53,153 bases of DNA from assembly GCF_014698845.1 (NCBI RefSeq), contig NZ_JACJTV010000037.1, positions 1-53,153 on the forward strand, in the 5' to 3' direction. This stretch comes from Coleofasciculus sp. FACHB-1120. GTDB taxonomy: Bacteria > Cyanobacteriota > Cyanobacteriia > Cyanobacteriales > FACHB-T130. Made by a program: the position numbers and the translations under genes. The first letter of the stretch is position 1; the number at the start of each line of letters is the position of its first letter. The notes beneath the pieces are model-generated. The model saw nothing but the letters and a program-made list of their open reading frames with translations. It did no database searches and had not been told where the DNA came from. Positions 26,095-35,798 of this stretch are shown piece by piece.

Positions 26095-26436
26095 ATGGTG
26101 CTTTCTGTTAGCGAACGGACGTTTACACAAGAAGTTTTAGAATCTTCCACTCCAGTTCTGGTTCATTTTTGGGCACCCTGGTGTGGATTATGTCGGTTGA
26201 TTAACCCCCTCCTGACCAGAGTTCAATCCGAATGGGGCGAACAAGTCAAATTAGTCGGAATTAATGCCGATCAAAATTTAAAACTGGCGAATACTTATCG
26301 CCTCCAGACTCTACCTACGATCATCCTGTTTGAAAACGGCAAGGTGGTTCACCGCATTGATAGCTTTCAAGGACGGGATGATTTACGCATCGCGGTAGAA
26401 AAAATTATGGTCAGTTATTTGCCAAATTCTGCCTGA
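26095..26436 (+). CDS. Thioredoxin-family protein with CGLC active site
   Basis: 113 aa, single thioredoxin fold. The active site WAPWCGLCRLI has Leu in place of the Pro of the standard CGPC. The cis-Pro loop LQTLPTIILFENG and the end helix are normal. It reduces protein disulfides in the cytoplasm (no signal peptide); changing the CGPC Pro usually shifts the redox potential. A terminator lies 49 nt after the stop (26485-26510), so it is separate from ndhF. Its specific partner is unknown. Confidence 0.92.
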   Translation: MVLSVSERTFTQEVLESSTPVLVHFWAPWCGLCRLINPLLTRVQSEWGEQVKLVGINADQNLKLANTYRLQTLPTIILFENGKVVHRIDSFQGRDDLRIAVEKIMVSYLPNSA

Positions 26437-26484
26437 GGGTTGGAGGCCGATGTCCCATCCAAGATAAATAGGACTAACTCAGAG

Positions 26485-26510
26485 ATCCCCCGAGCAATTG
26501 GGGGGATTTT
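26485..26510 (+). terminator. Terminator after thioredoxin gene
   Basis: ATCCCCC (26485-26491) pairs with GGGGGAT (26501-26507), followed by TTT. The hairpin core resembles the palindrome at 15403-15420. Confidence 0.7.
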
Positions 26511-26637
26511 CCGGTTCTCACAATTTATCGGGGGTTAGGGGGATATCGGTTTCAAGCTTTCGGTACGTAAGTCGTGATAAATTTTTGCGCTCTTTGTGAC
26601 CTTTCAACCTGAATGCAACGCCTGACCCCTTCTTGAT

Positions 26638-26673
26638 CCCACCGATCCTCTCTATCGGTGGGTTTAATTTTTT
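26638..26673 (+). terminator. Second strong terminator upstream of ndhF
   Basis: CCCACCGAT (26638-26646) and ATCGGTGGG (26654-26662) form a 9-bp stem followed by TTTAATTTTTT. It would shield ndhF from read-through, or it ends a short transcript starting after 26510. Confidence 0.8.
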
Positions 26674-26788
26674 GCTGACAGGTTCCGCTCTGTCTAAACT
26701 GTTAGTTATAAATACTTTAGAGACCGTCTGTGTCACAATGTAAACGGTCTTACCAAGTTAGTTAAGAAATATAAAGTAGGCGTCAGTG

Positions 26789-28861
26789 ATGGAACTGCTC
26801 TATCAGTATGCCTGGATCATCCCAGTCCTGCCGCTAGCTGGGGCGATGCTGGTTGGTCTGGGACTAATCTCGATTAATCGATTTACCAACAGTCTACGGC
26901 AGTTAAACGCCGTAGTTATAGTCTCCCTAGTAGGGGTGGCAATGGGTTTCTCCTTAGCGTTGCTCTGGAGTCAAATTCAAGGTCATGCTCCCTATACCCG
27001 TACCCTAGAGTGGGCAGCCGCGGGGAATTTTCACCTGAATATGGGCTACACGATTGACCACTTGACTGCTTTGATGCTGGTCATCGTGACGACAGTTGCC
27101 TTCCTGGTGATGATCTACACCGATGGCTACATGGCTCACGATCCGGGGTATGTGCGCTTCTATGCCTATCTAAGCCTGTTTAGTTCCTCCATGTTGGGTC
27201 TGGTGGTCAGCCCAAACTTGGTACAGGTTTATATTTTCTGGGAACTGGTCGGTATGTGTTCTTACTTACTGATTGGATTCTGGTATGACCGGAAGGCAGC
27301 AGCGGATGCTTGCCAAAAGGCTTTTGTCGTCAACCGCGTTGGCGACTTCGGGCTGTTGTTAGGGATGCTGGGGCTGTACTGGGCAACGGGCAGCTTTGAA
27401 TTCAACACGATCGGCGAGCGCCTGCAAGAATTTGTCGCCTCAGGCTACCTGAGTACCACCCTTGCCGCTCTGTTCGCCATCTTAGTGTTTATGGGACCGG
27501 CGGCAAAATCTGCCCAGTTCCCGTTGCACGTCTGGCTACCAGACGCGATGGAAGGCCCTACCCCCATCAGCGCCCTAATTCATGCGGCAACAATGGTAGC
27601 CGCAGGCGTCTTCCTAATTGCGCGGATGTATCCCGTGTTTGAAGGCATCCCAGCAGCAATGAATGTAATTGCCTGGACGGGTGCCCTGACCGCATTTTTG
27701 GGGGCAACGATTGCCATTACCCAAAATGACATCAAGAAGGGTCTAGCTTATTCCACCATGTCCCAATTGGGTTACATGGTGATGGCAATGGGCGTCGGTG
27801 CCTATACTGCCGGTCTATTTCACCTGATGACACACGCCTACTTCAAGGCGATGCTGTTTTTGGGTTCTGGTTCTGTGATTCACGGCATGGAATCAGTCGT
27901 GGGTCACGATCCTGCCTTGGCGCAGGATATGCGGATGATGGGAGGACTGCGGAAGTATATGCCGATCACCTCCCTCACCTTTTTGGTTGGAACTCTGGCG
28001 ATCAGTGGGATTCCGCCTTTTGCTGGGTTTTGGTCGAAAGACGAAATCTTAGGGAGTGCTTTTGGGGCAAATCCGGCGCTGTGGCTTGTCGGTTGGCTGA
28101 CGGCTGGGATGACTGCTTTCTATATGTTCCGGATGTACTTCCGGACGTTTGAGGGCAAATTCCGGGGGCATGAATCCGGCATTAAGCAGGAACTCCTAGG
28201 GGCGACGAAATCTCCCCAAGTCGAATTTGCTTTTGGCCCTGGGGCGATGGATACCAGAGAGTTATCCTCCAAAGCCCATGACAGCCATGATGACCACGGT
28301 CATAGCGAGTATCCCCACGAGTCGCCCCTGACGATGACGCTGCCCCTGATCGTTCTGGCGGTGCCGTCGATGCTGATTGGTTTGGTTGGGACGCCTTTCC
28401 ACAATTATTTTGAGGAATTCATTCACGCCCCCGGCGAACCAATGACCGAGGTGCTGGAAAAAGCCACTGAGTTTGATTTGACAGAATTTCTGATCATGGG
28501 GGGGAATTCGGTCGGAATTGCCTTGATTGGGATTACGCTGGCTTCTCTGATGTACTTGAGAGGCAAGATCGATCCCGCTGCGATCGCTGCCAAAATCCCC
28601 TTCCTTTACAAGCTGTCGCTCAACAAGTGGTATTTTGACGAAATCTATGACACTCTCTTCGTTCAAGGGTGCCGCCGCCTAGCGCGGCAAGTCATGGAAG
28701 TGGATTTCCGAGTGGTTGATGGCGCAGTCAATTTCACCGGCTTGGCGACGTTGTTCAGTGGTGAAAGCCTGAAATACTTTGAAACTGGTCGCGTCCAATT
28801 CTATGCCCTGATTGTCTTTGGGGCGGTGTTAGTGGGCGTGATTGTCTTTGGTGTGACTTAA
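26789..28861 (+). CDS. ndhF: NAD(P)H-quinone oxidoreductase subunit 5 (NdhF)
   Basis: 690 aa from ATG 26789; the GTG three bases earlier is less likely. Large antiporter-like membrane subunit of NDH-1 in the thylakoid or plasma membrane, pumping protons during respiration and cyclic electron flow. Typical motifs: VYIFWELVGMCSYLLIGFWY, KSAQFPLHVWLPDAMEGPTP, SALIHAATMVAAGVFLIAR, THAYFKAMLFLGSGSVIHGM. The C-terminal long-helix region is present, so it is full length. Of the NDH-1L type (NdhF1), paired with ndhD 140 nt downstream as usual in cyanobacteria. Confidence 0.97.
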   Translation: MELLYQYAWIIPVLPLAGAMLVGLGLISINRFTNSLRQLNAVVIVSLVGVAMGFSLALLWSQIQGHAPYTRTLEWAAAGNFHLNMGYTIDHLTALMLVIVTTVAFLVMIYTDGYMAHDPGYVRFYAYLSLFSSSMLGLVVSPNLVQVYIFWELVGMCSYLLIGFWYDRKAAADACQKAFVVNRVGDFGLLLGMLGLYWATGSFEFNTIGERLQEFVASGYLSTTLAALFAILVFMGPAAKSAQFPLHVWLPDAMEGPTPISALIHAATMVAAGVFLIARMYPVFEGIPAAMNVIAWTGALTAFLGATIAITQNDIKKGLAYSTMSQLGYMVMAMGVGAYTAGLFHLMTHAYFKAMLFLGSGSVIHGMESVVGHDPALAQDMRMMGGLRKYMPITSLTFLVGTLAISGIPPFAGFWSKDEILGSAFGANPALWLVGWLTAGMTAFYMFRMYFRTFEGKFRGHESGIKQELLGATKSPQVEFAFGPGAMDTRELSSKAHDSHDDHGHSEYPHESPLTMTLPLIVLAVPSMLIGLVGTPFHNYFEEFIHAPGEPMTEVLEKATEFDLTEFLIMGGNSVGIALIGITLASLMYLRGKIDPAAIAAKIPFLYKLSLNKWYFDEIYDTLFVQGCRRLARQVMEVDFRVVDGAVNFTGLATLFSGESLKYFETGRVQFYALIVFGAVLVGVIVFGVT

Positions 28862-28909
28862 ATTTAGAAACCGCTCGCTGCGTGTTTCTACCCGCTGTCA
28901 ACAAAAGAT

Positions 28910-28949
28910 AAAAGGAAAAAGCTGAAAACTTTTTCCTTTTTCCTTTTTA
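28910..28949 (+). terminator. A/T-rich hairpin between ndhF and ndhD
   Basis: AAAAGGAAAAAG (28910-28921) pairs with CTTTTTCCTTTT (28929-28940), then TTCCTTTTT. It may attenuate rather than stop transcription into ndhD. Confidence 0.55.
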
Positions 28950-29004
28950 AGTACACTTACTCATAGCTGACAGCTAAACCTTACTGCTCACGATTTGATA
29001 TCTC

Positions 29005-30612
29005 ATGAATACAGCTAATTTTCCTTGGCTGACTTTTATCATCCTGTTCCCCATCGCGGCATCCCTGTTGCTGCCGTTTATACCAGATAAAGAGGGTAAG
29101 ACGGTACGCTGGTACGCCCTAATTATTGGGCTGATTGATTTCATGGTGATGGTTTATGCCTTCTATACTCAGTACGACTTTTCTAATCCCGGTCTGCAAC
29201 TGGTAGAAAGTTACTCCTGGGTACCCCAAATCGACTTAAGGTGGTCGGTGGGCGTAGATGGCTTATCAATGCCACTGGTATTGCTCACTGGCTTCATCAC
29301 CACACTGGCAGCTTTGGCGGCGTGGCCCGTGACGTTTAAGCCAAAGCTGTTTTACTTTTTGCTCCTGGCGATGTACGGCGGTCAGATTGCTGTGTTTGCC
29401 GTCCAGGATATGCTGTTGTTTTTCCTAGTGTGGGAACTGGAACTGATTCCGGTGTACCTGCTGCTGGCAATTTGGGGCGGTAAGAAGCGTTTGTACGCGG
29501 CTACCAAGTTCATTCTTTATACAGCGGGCGGATCGCTGTTCATTTTAGTAGCCGCCTTGGCGATGGCGTTCTACGGCGATACCGTGACGTTCGATATGAG
29601 GGCGATCGCTGCCAAGGATTACCCACTCACCTTCCAACTCTGGATCTATGCAGGGTTTCTGATTGCCTACGGCGTCAAGTTGCCCATTATTCCCCTGCAT
29701 ACCTGGCTACCAGATGCTCACGGCGAAGCAACTGCACCAGTGCATATGTTGCTAGCCGGAATTCTTCTGAAGATGGGCGGTTATGCTCTGATTCGGATGA
29801 ATGCCCAGATGCTACCGGACGCTCATGCGGTGTTCGCTCCGGTTTTGGTGATTTTGGGCGTTACCAACATCATCTACGCCGCCCTGACCTCGTTTGCCCA
29901 GCGTAACCTGAAACGGAAAATCGCTTATTCCTCGATTTCCCACATGGGATTTGTGCTAATTGGAATTGCCACGTTTACTGACTTGGGTTTGAGCGGCGCG
30001 GTGCTGCAAATGGTTTCCCACGGTTTGATTGGGGCAAGCTTGTTCTTCCTAGTGGGAGCCACTTACGATCGTACCCACACCCTGATGCTGGATGAAATGG
30101 GCGGCGTCGGGCTGAGGATGAAAAAGATGTTTGCCATGTGGACGACTTGTGCCCTGGCGTCATTAGCATTGCCAGGGATGAGCGGATTTGTGGCAGAGTT
30201 GATGGTGTTTGTCGGCTTTGCGACCAGCGATGCCTATAACCCCACTTTTAAGGTCGTGGTGGTCTTTCTAGCCGCAGTTGGCGTGATTCTGACGCCTATC
30301 TACCTACTCTCGATGCTGCGGGAAATTTGCTACGGCCCGGAGAACAAGGAATTAGTGGAACACGAAGCCTTGATCGATGCGGAACCGCGAGAGGTGTTTA
30401 TCATCGCCTGTCTGTTGGTGCCGATTATTGGCATTGGCTTGTATCCCAAAATCCTGACTCAAATTTACGATGCAACCACTTTGCAGCTGACGGAGCGACT
30501 GCGAGATTCAGTCCCAACCCTAGCGAGTGGGCGACAGGTTCCGACCCAAGCACAGGCGGAGGCGGAGATTCCCCTGTTGTCGTTACGGGCACCAGAAATC
30601 GGCAATCCCTAG
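29005..30612 (+). CDS. ndhD: NAD(P)H-quinone oxidoreductase subunit 4 (NdhD)
   Basis: 535 aa, polytopic, usual length for NdhD1. Motifs: [52 protein letters not shown] and [14 protein letters not shown]. It is a proton-pumping antiporter-like subunit of the NDH-1 membrane arm and works with NdhF above. A C-terminal Gln/Ala/Glu-rich tail (about 505-535) is variable. A terminator follows at 30700-30726. Confidence 0.97.
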   Translation: MNTANFPWLTFIILFPIAASLLLPFIPDKEGKTVRWYALIIGLIDFMVMVYAFYTQYDFSNPGLQLVESYSWVPQIDLRWSVGVDGLSMPLVLLTGFITTLAALAAWPVTFKPKLFYFLLLAMYGGQIAVFAVQDMLLFFLVWELELIPVYLLLAIWGGKKRLYAATKFILYTAGGSLFILVAALAMAFYGDTVTFDMRAIAAKDYPLTFQLWIYAGFLIAYGVKLPIIPLHTWLPDAHGEATAPVHMLLAGILLKMGGYALIRMNAQMLPDAHAVFAPVLVILGVTNIIYAALTSFAQRNLKRKIAYSSISHMGFVLIGIATFTDLGLSGAVLQMVSHGLIGASLFFLVGATYDRTHTLMLDEMGGVGLRMKKMFAMWTTCALASLALPGMSGFVAELMVFVGFATSDAYNPTFKVVVVFLAAVGVILTPIYLLSMLREICYGPENKELVEHEALIDAEPREVFIIACLLVPIIGIGLYPKILTQIYDATTLQLTERLRDSVPTLASGRQVPTQAQAEAEIPLLSLRAPEIGNP

Positions 30613-30699
30613 AGAATTCAAAGGTAAAAAAATCGCAAAAATTTTCTTGATTTTTGAATTTTCAGCTTGCTAAGTTTTCCTAATCAATCATCCTTTTTG

Positions 30700-30726
30700 G
30701 GGCGGAATCAAGTGTCCGCCCTTTTT
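30700..30726 (+). terminator. Terminator of ndhD
   Basis: GGGCGGA (30700-30706) and TCCGCCC (30715-30721) form a 7-bp GC stem followed by TTTTT. Confidence 0.85.
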
Positions 30727-30750
30727 GTTAATAATTAATAAACGATTATA

Positions 30751-32946
30751 TCAAATTTGTGATGGCGGATTTAGGGGAATTTCTATCACAAATTCTGCCC
30801 CCTGACCGGGTGCTGAAATACATTTGAGTTGACCGCCGTGTTTTTCGACCACAATTTGGTAGCTAATCGACAACCCAAGCCCGGTGCCGATACCAACTGG
30901 CTTAGTTGTAAAGAAAGGATCGAAAAGTCGCTTTCTGACTTCCTCTGTCATTCCTGGCCCATTGTCGGAAATTTTGATTACGACTCGGTTACTGGTAAGC
31001 ACCTCGGTACGAATCCAAATGATGCTAGCTTCGGCTTGGATTTGTTCAAGCGATCGCTTTCTGTTGTACTCATCCAAAGCATCAATTGCATTGGTGAGAA
31101 GATTCATAAATACTTGGTTGAGTTGCCCAGGATAGCACTCGACTATGGGCAGGTTGCCATATTCTTTGATTAGCTGGATAGGGGGATGATCCAGTTTGGA
31201 TTTGAAGCGGTTTTGCAGAATTAGGAGCGTACTTTCGATGCCTTCATGAATATCTACCAGTTTCTTCTCAGCTTCGTCAAGACGAGAGAAATTGCGTAAG
31301 CTACGCACAATCTCACAAATGCGCTCTGCCCCCACATTCATAGAAGAAAGTAATTTAGGCAAGTCCTTGATGAGAAAATCTAGGTCAATTGCGGCAATTT
31401 CATCTTGAATTTCTGGCGTTGGATGGGGATATTGCTGTTGATATAGTTGCAGTAAACCAAGAATGTCTCGCGTGTATTCGCTCGCTGGGGCTAAATTCCC
31501 GTAGATGAAGTTGACGGAATTATTGATTTCATGGGCGACTCCAGCCACTAGCTGACCCAAACTGGACATCTTTTCACTTTGAACGAGTTGAGACTGGGTA
31601 CGTTGGAGTTCCTCAAGTGTGGTTTCGAGACGGGTGGCGTGCGCTTGAGCGATCGCAGCCGCTTCACAAGTTTGATTATAAAGTTCTGCTTGGTTAATCG
31701 CGATCGCAACTTGGTCACAAACTGCCGAGAGCAGTTCCACTTCATCGTCATGCCAAGTCCGGGGACTGGTAAATTGACCGCAGACAACTACACCGAGTTC
31801 GCCTGTGCGAGTCATTATCGGAAAAGTCAGTATCGAAGCGTACCCCAGCGATTGGAAGAATTCCCGTAACTCTGGGTCGGTTAAAGCTTCAACATTATCC
31901 CAATGGATGATTTCTCGGTTTAAGAGTTGTTTTGTTAGGCAACAGGTAGGTTCCGCCGAATAGGAACTTAGAAAGCTAGGCAAATTGTCTACCTTCGCTT
32001 CATGCAATATATCCCAACTTGCCGACTCACCCTTGGGACGATACCACATGAAAAGGCACTGCTCAATTTGCAGCAGCCTACGAATTTCCTGCACGGCTGT
32101 TTCCAAGATAGTCGTGAGATCCAGCGAACTGCGAATTTGGCTAGCAAGACGATTGAGTAGTTCTTCTCGCTGCGCGAGTTCTCGGAACCGAGCTTCTGAT
32201 TGCCGTAAGGCTTCCTCCACCTGCTTGAGAGCGCTGATATTACTTGCGGTGCCGATAATTCGATAGATGCGACCCGTAGCATTCCGCAGTGGAGTTAAAG
32301 TCGTTAGCCAATAAGTGTCTACACCCTGTAAGGGAATGCAATCCTCATAGAAAGTACATTCCCCAGCAACGAGACATTTTGTATATCTCTGATGCAAAGA
32401 ATTCCCCAAATCTGACCCAAATAGTTCTTGAGGAGTTTTGCCCATCGCTTGGGCACTACTGATGCCAGTAACCATCGCAATCGGTGGATTCCAGCTAAGG
32501 TAGCGGAAAACTCCTTGTGCGTCCACATCTAAAACAAAGATGGCGTTTTCCACACCCTCGTAGATGGAATGGAAAAAATCTTCACTCTGTATCCTCTCTG
32601 CCGACAAAATCAATCCACCCCTTTCACCGCTGGGGTACTTCCAAGGATGCAGGCTCCACTTTACCGGCACCGAGGAACCGTCAGGGCAAACAAAGCTACT
32701 TTCTTGGGACTCCCCTAAACTCGCCCCAGATAAAACTAGCTCAGCCTTGTGCCGCCATTGATCGGAAAGGTGAGGAAAAACTTCGTAATGCGATCGCCCA
32801 ATTAGATTTTGCTCATCTAGCCCGTAATCAATCAGCCACTGACGAGAAGCGAGCAAGTAACGCATCTGGCGATCGCACATCGCTACGGCAGCGGGAGTAT
32901 GTTGCAAAAATAGCCCAAACAGCTCTAAATTGTCTGAGGCGTTCAT
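30751..32946 (-). CDS. PAS-PAS-GAF sensor histidine kinase
   Basis: 731 aa from ATG 32946 (MNASDNLELF); a longer frame reaches 33021 but adds non-family sequence. Order: PAS (about 1-118), second PAS (about 120-245, ending IIGTASNISALKQVEEAL), GAF (about 270-430), coiled coil, HisKA with VAGVAHEINNSVNFIYGNL (phospho-His in AHEINN), and HATPase with MNLLTNAIDAL, ISDNGPGM and GTGLGLSISYQIV. No membrane helix, so cytosolic. No bilin-attachment Cys is evident in GAF. No response regulator gene is beside it. Confidence 0.93.
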   Translation of the reverse strand: MNASDNLELFGLFLQHTPAAVAMCDRQMRYLLASRQWLIDYGLDEQNLIGRSHYEVFPHLSDQWRHKAELVLSGASLGESQESSFVCPDGSSVPVKWSLHPWKYPSGERGGLILSAERIQSEDFFHSIYEGVENAIFVLDVDAQGVFRYLSWNPPIAMVTGISSAQAMGKTPQELFGSDLGNSLHQRYTKCLVAGECTFYEDCIPLQGVDTYWLTTLTPLRNATGRIYRIIGTASNISALKQVEEALRQSEARFRELAQREELLNRLASQIRSSLDLTTILETAVQEIRRLLQIEQCLFMWYRPKGESASWDILHEAKVDNLPSFLSSYSAEPTCCLTKQLLNREIIHWDNVEALTDPELREFFQSLGYASILTFPIMTRTGELGVVVCGQFTSPRTWHDDEVELLSAVCDQVAIAINQAELYNQTCEAAAIAQAHATRLETTLEELQRTQSQLVQSEKMSSLGQLVAGVAHEINNSVNFIYGNLAPASEYTRDILGLLQLYQQQYPHPTPEIQDEIAAIDLDFLIKDLPKLLSSMNVGAERICEIVRSLRNFSRLDEAEKKLVDIHEGIESTLLILQNRFKSKLDHPPIQLIKEYGNLPIVECYPGQLNQVFMNLLTNAIDALDEYNRKRSLEQIQAEASIIWIRTEVLTSNRVVIKISDNGPGMTEEVRKRLFDPFFTTKPVGIGTGLGLSISYQIVVEKHGGQLKCISAPGQGAEFVIEIPLNPPSQI

Positions 32947-33045
32947 AGGTCGGCAAAGGCTCTTTTTGTAATAGCATTCAAATTTAGAGGTTTTTAGGGT
33001 TAAATGCTGTAAACATTGCAATATTCAATTATCTAAACATTTAAT

Positions 33046-33852
33046 TTAAGGCATCCACTCTAGTACGATGCCAACCCGGCTATCTTTGCGTTGTCTTGCA
33101 TTTTGCTTCTCAATGTCTGTCGATAAGCGCAGGTTGCGGGTAAAGGCATAGCCGACAGAAAGCTTTGTAATTCCGACTTCTTCATTCGTTGCTGGAGCAA
33201 CCCAACTCTGAGTTAAGGAGATATCGGCTGCACCAGTGCGAGATAAAACGAACATCAGCCTCGCACCCACATGTAAGCCATCTGTCGAGTATCGGTCAGT
33301 TTCTAAATGCCGATAGCCCACAAGGGGTGCGATGTTGATGTAGCTGCCCAAGGGAAGTACATAGTACCGTAAATCTGCTCCATAAGCCTCGCGTTGACCT
33401 TTGAATGCAGTTTGATAATCCCCACTAATGGTTAAGCCGGTGCGACCAATAAACACGTCCTCCACACCAATATTGACACCCCCGGCTTGCCCAGATGAAG
33501 GAAACTGGGAGTAGCCGAGACGCACCCTAGTCCGAAAGCTGGGGTCATTGCGAATTTCTTCTAGCACATTCGGCACGTCTCGCCGCCAACGCTGTAAAAC
33601 CGGACTATTTTCAATAATTTCTGGGCTTAACTCCAACTCGCTAGCCTCTGGCTTGGGCGTTCCTGGCGGCTGGGTTTGAGTTTGGGTTTGAGTTTGGGTT
33701 TGAGCCTGGGCAGGGGAGATCCCCAAAATGAAAGAAGTGCCGATTGCGAGCGGTATAGATCGCGCAAAGGCAAAAAGGCGCAAAGAAAGGCAATTGGTTC
33801 GTGTCTGTGCGTCTAGCGTGCTGAGGCGCGAGATGCTAAAGGTCTTCGTCAT
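33046..33852 (-). CDS. Exported protein, probably an outer-membrane beta-barrel-like domain, with TQ microrepeat
   Basis: 268 aa. Signal peptide-like region about 28-50 ends in ISPAQA. Next is a TQTQTQTQTQ dipeptide run (about 51-61, coded by hexamer repeats that could slip), then a short helical part (SPVLQRWRRDVPNVLEEI), then alternating beta strands (RVRLGYSQFPS, GLTISGDYQTAF, YINIAPLVGYRHLET, KLSVGYAFTRNL) ending in a hydrophobic strand, VLEWMP. This resembles a small barrel or a cell-envelope beta protein. No named family was recognised; similar proteins appear in cyanobacteria. It sits downstream of acsF, with a terminator between. Confidence 0.7.
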   Translation of the reverse strand: MTKTFSISRLSTLDAQTRTNCLSLRLFAFARSIPLAIGTSFILGISPAQAQTQTQTQTQTQPPGTPKPEASELELSPEIIENSPVLQRWRRDVPNVLEEIRNDPSFRTRVRLGYSQFPSSGQAGGVNIGVEDVFIGRTGLTISGDYQTAFKGQREAYGADLRYYVLPLGSYINIAPLVGYRHLETDRYSTDGLHVGARLMFVLSRTGAADISLTQSWVAPATNEEVGITKLSVGYAFTRNLRLSTDIEKQNARQRKDSRVGIVLEWMP

Positions 33853-33897
33853 GGGGGTTGCGTCAGTTCTATATTTATGAGGAATTTTGATAAGGAT

Positions 33898-33933
33898 AAA
33901 AAAAGTGGCTCTGCTTAGTGCAGAACCACTTTA
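33898..33933 (-). terminator. Terminator of acsF
   Basis: AAAGTGGCTCTGC (33902-33914) pairs with 33920-33932 (one G-U pair), followed on the minus strand by seven T. It lies 22 nt after the acsF stop. Confidence 0.88.
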
Positions 33934-33954
33934 GTTGAGGGAAGATGCTCAAAA

Positions 33955-35031
33955 TTAGCGGGCTTTACCTTGCACGGCAGTCATATCAATCGGCTTGATT
34001 AGGTACAGGCGCAGCAGCTGCCAAGCATTAGAAGCATAAAGGGGTAGCTTCTGGAACAATTGCAGGAATTTGGGGGTGTTGGAGGTTGCGATCGCACCCA
34101 GCTTCTCATTATTTTTGATGCACACTTCTAGGCGCTCGTAAAATTCTGGCTTCTCTACATCCAGAATCACTGGGAACACCCGTCCTGCGGTTTCGTTGGT
34201 CTTCTGAATCACGTGAATGTCATATTCCCGTGCATCCAGACCGAGTGTGGCATAGAATTTGGAACGCTGGATGTCGTTGAGATACATCGTCGCAAACACT
34301 GACAGCAGGAAGAAGCGACACCACAGCTTTGCTTTCCAATCATTCAAGAATTGGGGTTGCGCTCTCATTACGGCATCGAAGAAGTCTCCGTGCCGGTTTT
34401 CATCCTGGCACCAGTTTTCAAAGAACCGGAAGATGGGATAAACGCGGTTTTCGGGATGGGCTTCTAGGTGCCGGTAAATGGTGATATACCGCCAGTAACC
34501 AATCTTCTCGGACAGATAGGTCGCGTAGAAGATGAATTTCGGCTTAAAGAAGGTGTATTTGTGATTCTTGGTCAAAAACCCTAAATCTAGTGACAGATTG
34601 AAGTCTGACATTGCCTTATTCAGGAAGCCAGCATGACGAGCTTCATCCCGCGACATCAAGTTAAAGCCTTCTGCCAGAAGCGGGTTTTTGTCCTTCAATC
34701 GGCGTCCGAGTTCTTTGTAGAGTAGGAATCCGGAGAATTCTGCCGTGCAGGAACGCTCTAGAAATTCAATAAATAACTGGCGCGTCTCCCCATCAATATG
34801 ATCCCAGGATTGGTCAAACTCGGCATCCCGCACGAAGTGGTGACGGTTGTAGTCAGCGCGGAATTCTTCCATCAGCGCCTTGAGTTCATCTTCATTTGGC
34901 GACAGATCCATCTTCGCCATTTCATCAAAGTCGGTGGTGTAGAACCGGGGCGTCAGTAGGGTTTCTTTCGCAGGTACTTTCACCCCAGGTCTTAATTCTT
35001 CAAAGCTGGGTTTTTTGAGGGAATCCACCAT
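33955..35031 (-). CDS. acsF: Mg-protoporphyrin IX monomethyl ester oxidative cyclase AcsF
   Basis: 358 aa from ATG 35031 ([13 protein letters not shown]); 18 extra upstream codons in frame look non-coding. Aerobic cyclase that forms the fifth ring of chlorophyll, converting Mg-protoporphyrin monomethyl ester to divinyl-protochlorophyllide with O2. Di-iron ligands are visible in [10 protein letters not shown] and [10 protein letters not shown], along with earlier Glu residues ([10 protein letters not shown]). It also begins [20 protein letters not shown] and ends [11 protein letters not shown] as in other cyanobacterial copies. Cyanobacteria often have two isoforms (aerobic and low-O2); which this is cannot be told here. 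Confidence 0.97.
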   Translation of the reverse strand: MVDSLKKPSFEELRPGVKVPAKETLLTPRFYTTDFDEMAKMDLSPNEDELKALMEEFRADYNRHHFVRDAEFDQSWDHIDGETRQLFIEFLERSCTAEFSGFLLYKELGRRLKDKNPLLAEGFNLMSRDEARHAGFLNKAMSDFNLSLDLGFLTKNHKYTFFKPKFIFYATYLSEKIGYWRYITIYRHLEAHPENRVYPIFRFFENWCQDENRHGDFFDAVMRAQPQFLNDWKAKLWCRFFLLSVFATMYLNDIQRSKFYATLGLDAREYDIHVIQKTNETAGRVFPVILDVEKPEFYERLEVCIKNNEKLGAIATSNTPKFLQLFQKLPLYASNAWQLLRLYLIKPIDMTAVQGKAR

Positions 35032-35265
35032 ATTCTTTGTCTCTCTTGTTTCTCTTATTATTATGATTCCGTCGCTTTCACTCAAAGGCTTGCGTTCCAG
35101 TCTACCAATCTACACGAGAGCGATCGCACTTGTTACGTTAAGACTTACTACACGCTGTCAAGTTTTGTGACATCTTCAGGGTTCTCGCTGCTCAATTTCT
35201 AGGTGCAAGAGTGAAGAACAAAATCCTATGATTGAAGTTAGGACTTCTGAAGCGCTAGGAATCTT

Positions 35266-35745
35266 ATGAAGAACGTCTCGACTGCCTATGTTCTTTGGCT
35301 AGCCTGTTTATTGTCTCCACCGATAGCGGGGATGCATCGCCTATACAATGGCAAGATTGGCACGGGGCTGCTGTGGCTGTTTACGTGGGGTCTGTTTGGC
35401 GTCGGGCAGTTCGTGGATTTATTCCTGATTCCCGGTATGGTAGAAGAACATAACGCCAAGATTCAAGACCGCTTGGGGGTATCCTCCACGGGCGTGCCTC
35501 TATCGCCACCGGCGATCGCACTTACCAAACAGGAGCTTACCCGCGATCAACTGATGGTTAAGCTTGTAAAAGCCGCTGCTGCTAGAGGTGGCAAACTTTC
35601 CGTTACCCAAGCGGTGATGGATACAGGTGTAAGCTTTGCCAAAGCAGAAGCTACCTTGAAAGAAATGCTCAAAAGTGGCTACGTCATGGTTGACAATCAC
35701 CCAGAAACTGGCGTTGTCGTTTATGAATTTATTGAGTTGTCATAG
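35266..35745 (+). CDS. TM2-domain protein with C-terminal winged-helix-like domain
   Basis: 159 aa. An N-terminal TM2 domain (about 8-58) has two hydrophobic helices and the GMHRLYNGKIGTGLLW turn. After a linker, residues about 92-158 resemble a small winged helix (LVKAAAARGGKLSVTQAV, AEATLKEMLKSGYV, YEFIEL). A TAGGAAT ribosome site precedes the ATG. Function unknown; it may couple the membrane to a binding partner. Confidence 0.8.
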   Translation: MKNVSTAYVLWLACLLSPPIAGMHRLYNGKIGTGLLWLFTWGLFGVGQFVDLFLIPGMVEEHNAKIQDRLGVSSTGVPLSPPAIALTKQELTRDQLMVKLVKAAAARGGKLSVTQAVMDTGVSFAKAEATLKEMLKSGYVMVDNHPETGVVVYEFIELS

Positions 35746-35798
35746 GTCATTAGCCATTAGTAATTATCTAATGACTAATGACTCATCACTTTTCCCAA

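Larger units (their letters stand above)
26437..26788. other. Intergenic region before ndhF with two terminators
   Basis: 352 nt. It holds two plus-strand terminators (26485-26510, 26638-26673). The stretch after the second (about 26674-26788) probably holds the ndhF promoter. No gene is seen between the terminators. Confidence 0.5.

Noticed and set aside
25915-26130. 71-codon minus-strand ORF between the NnrU-like and thioredoxin genes
   Set aside because: It overlaps the thioredoxin start, and its composition is not protein-like.
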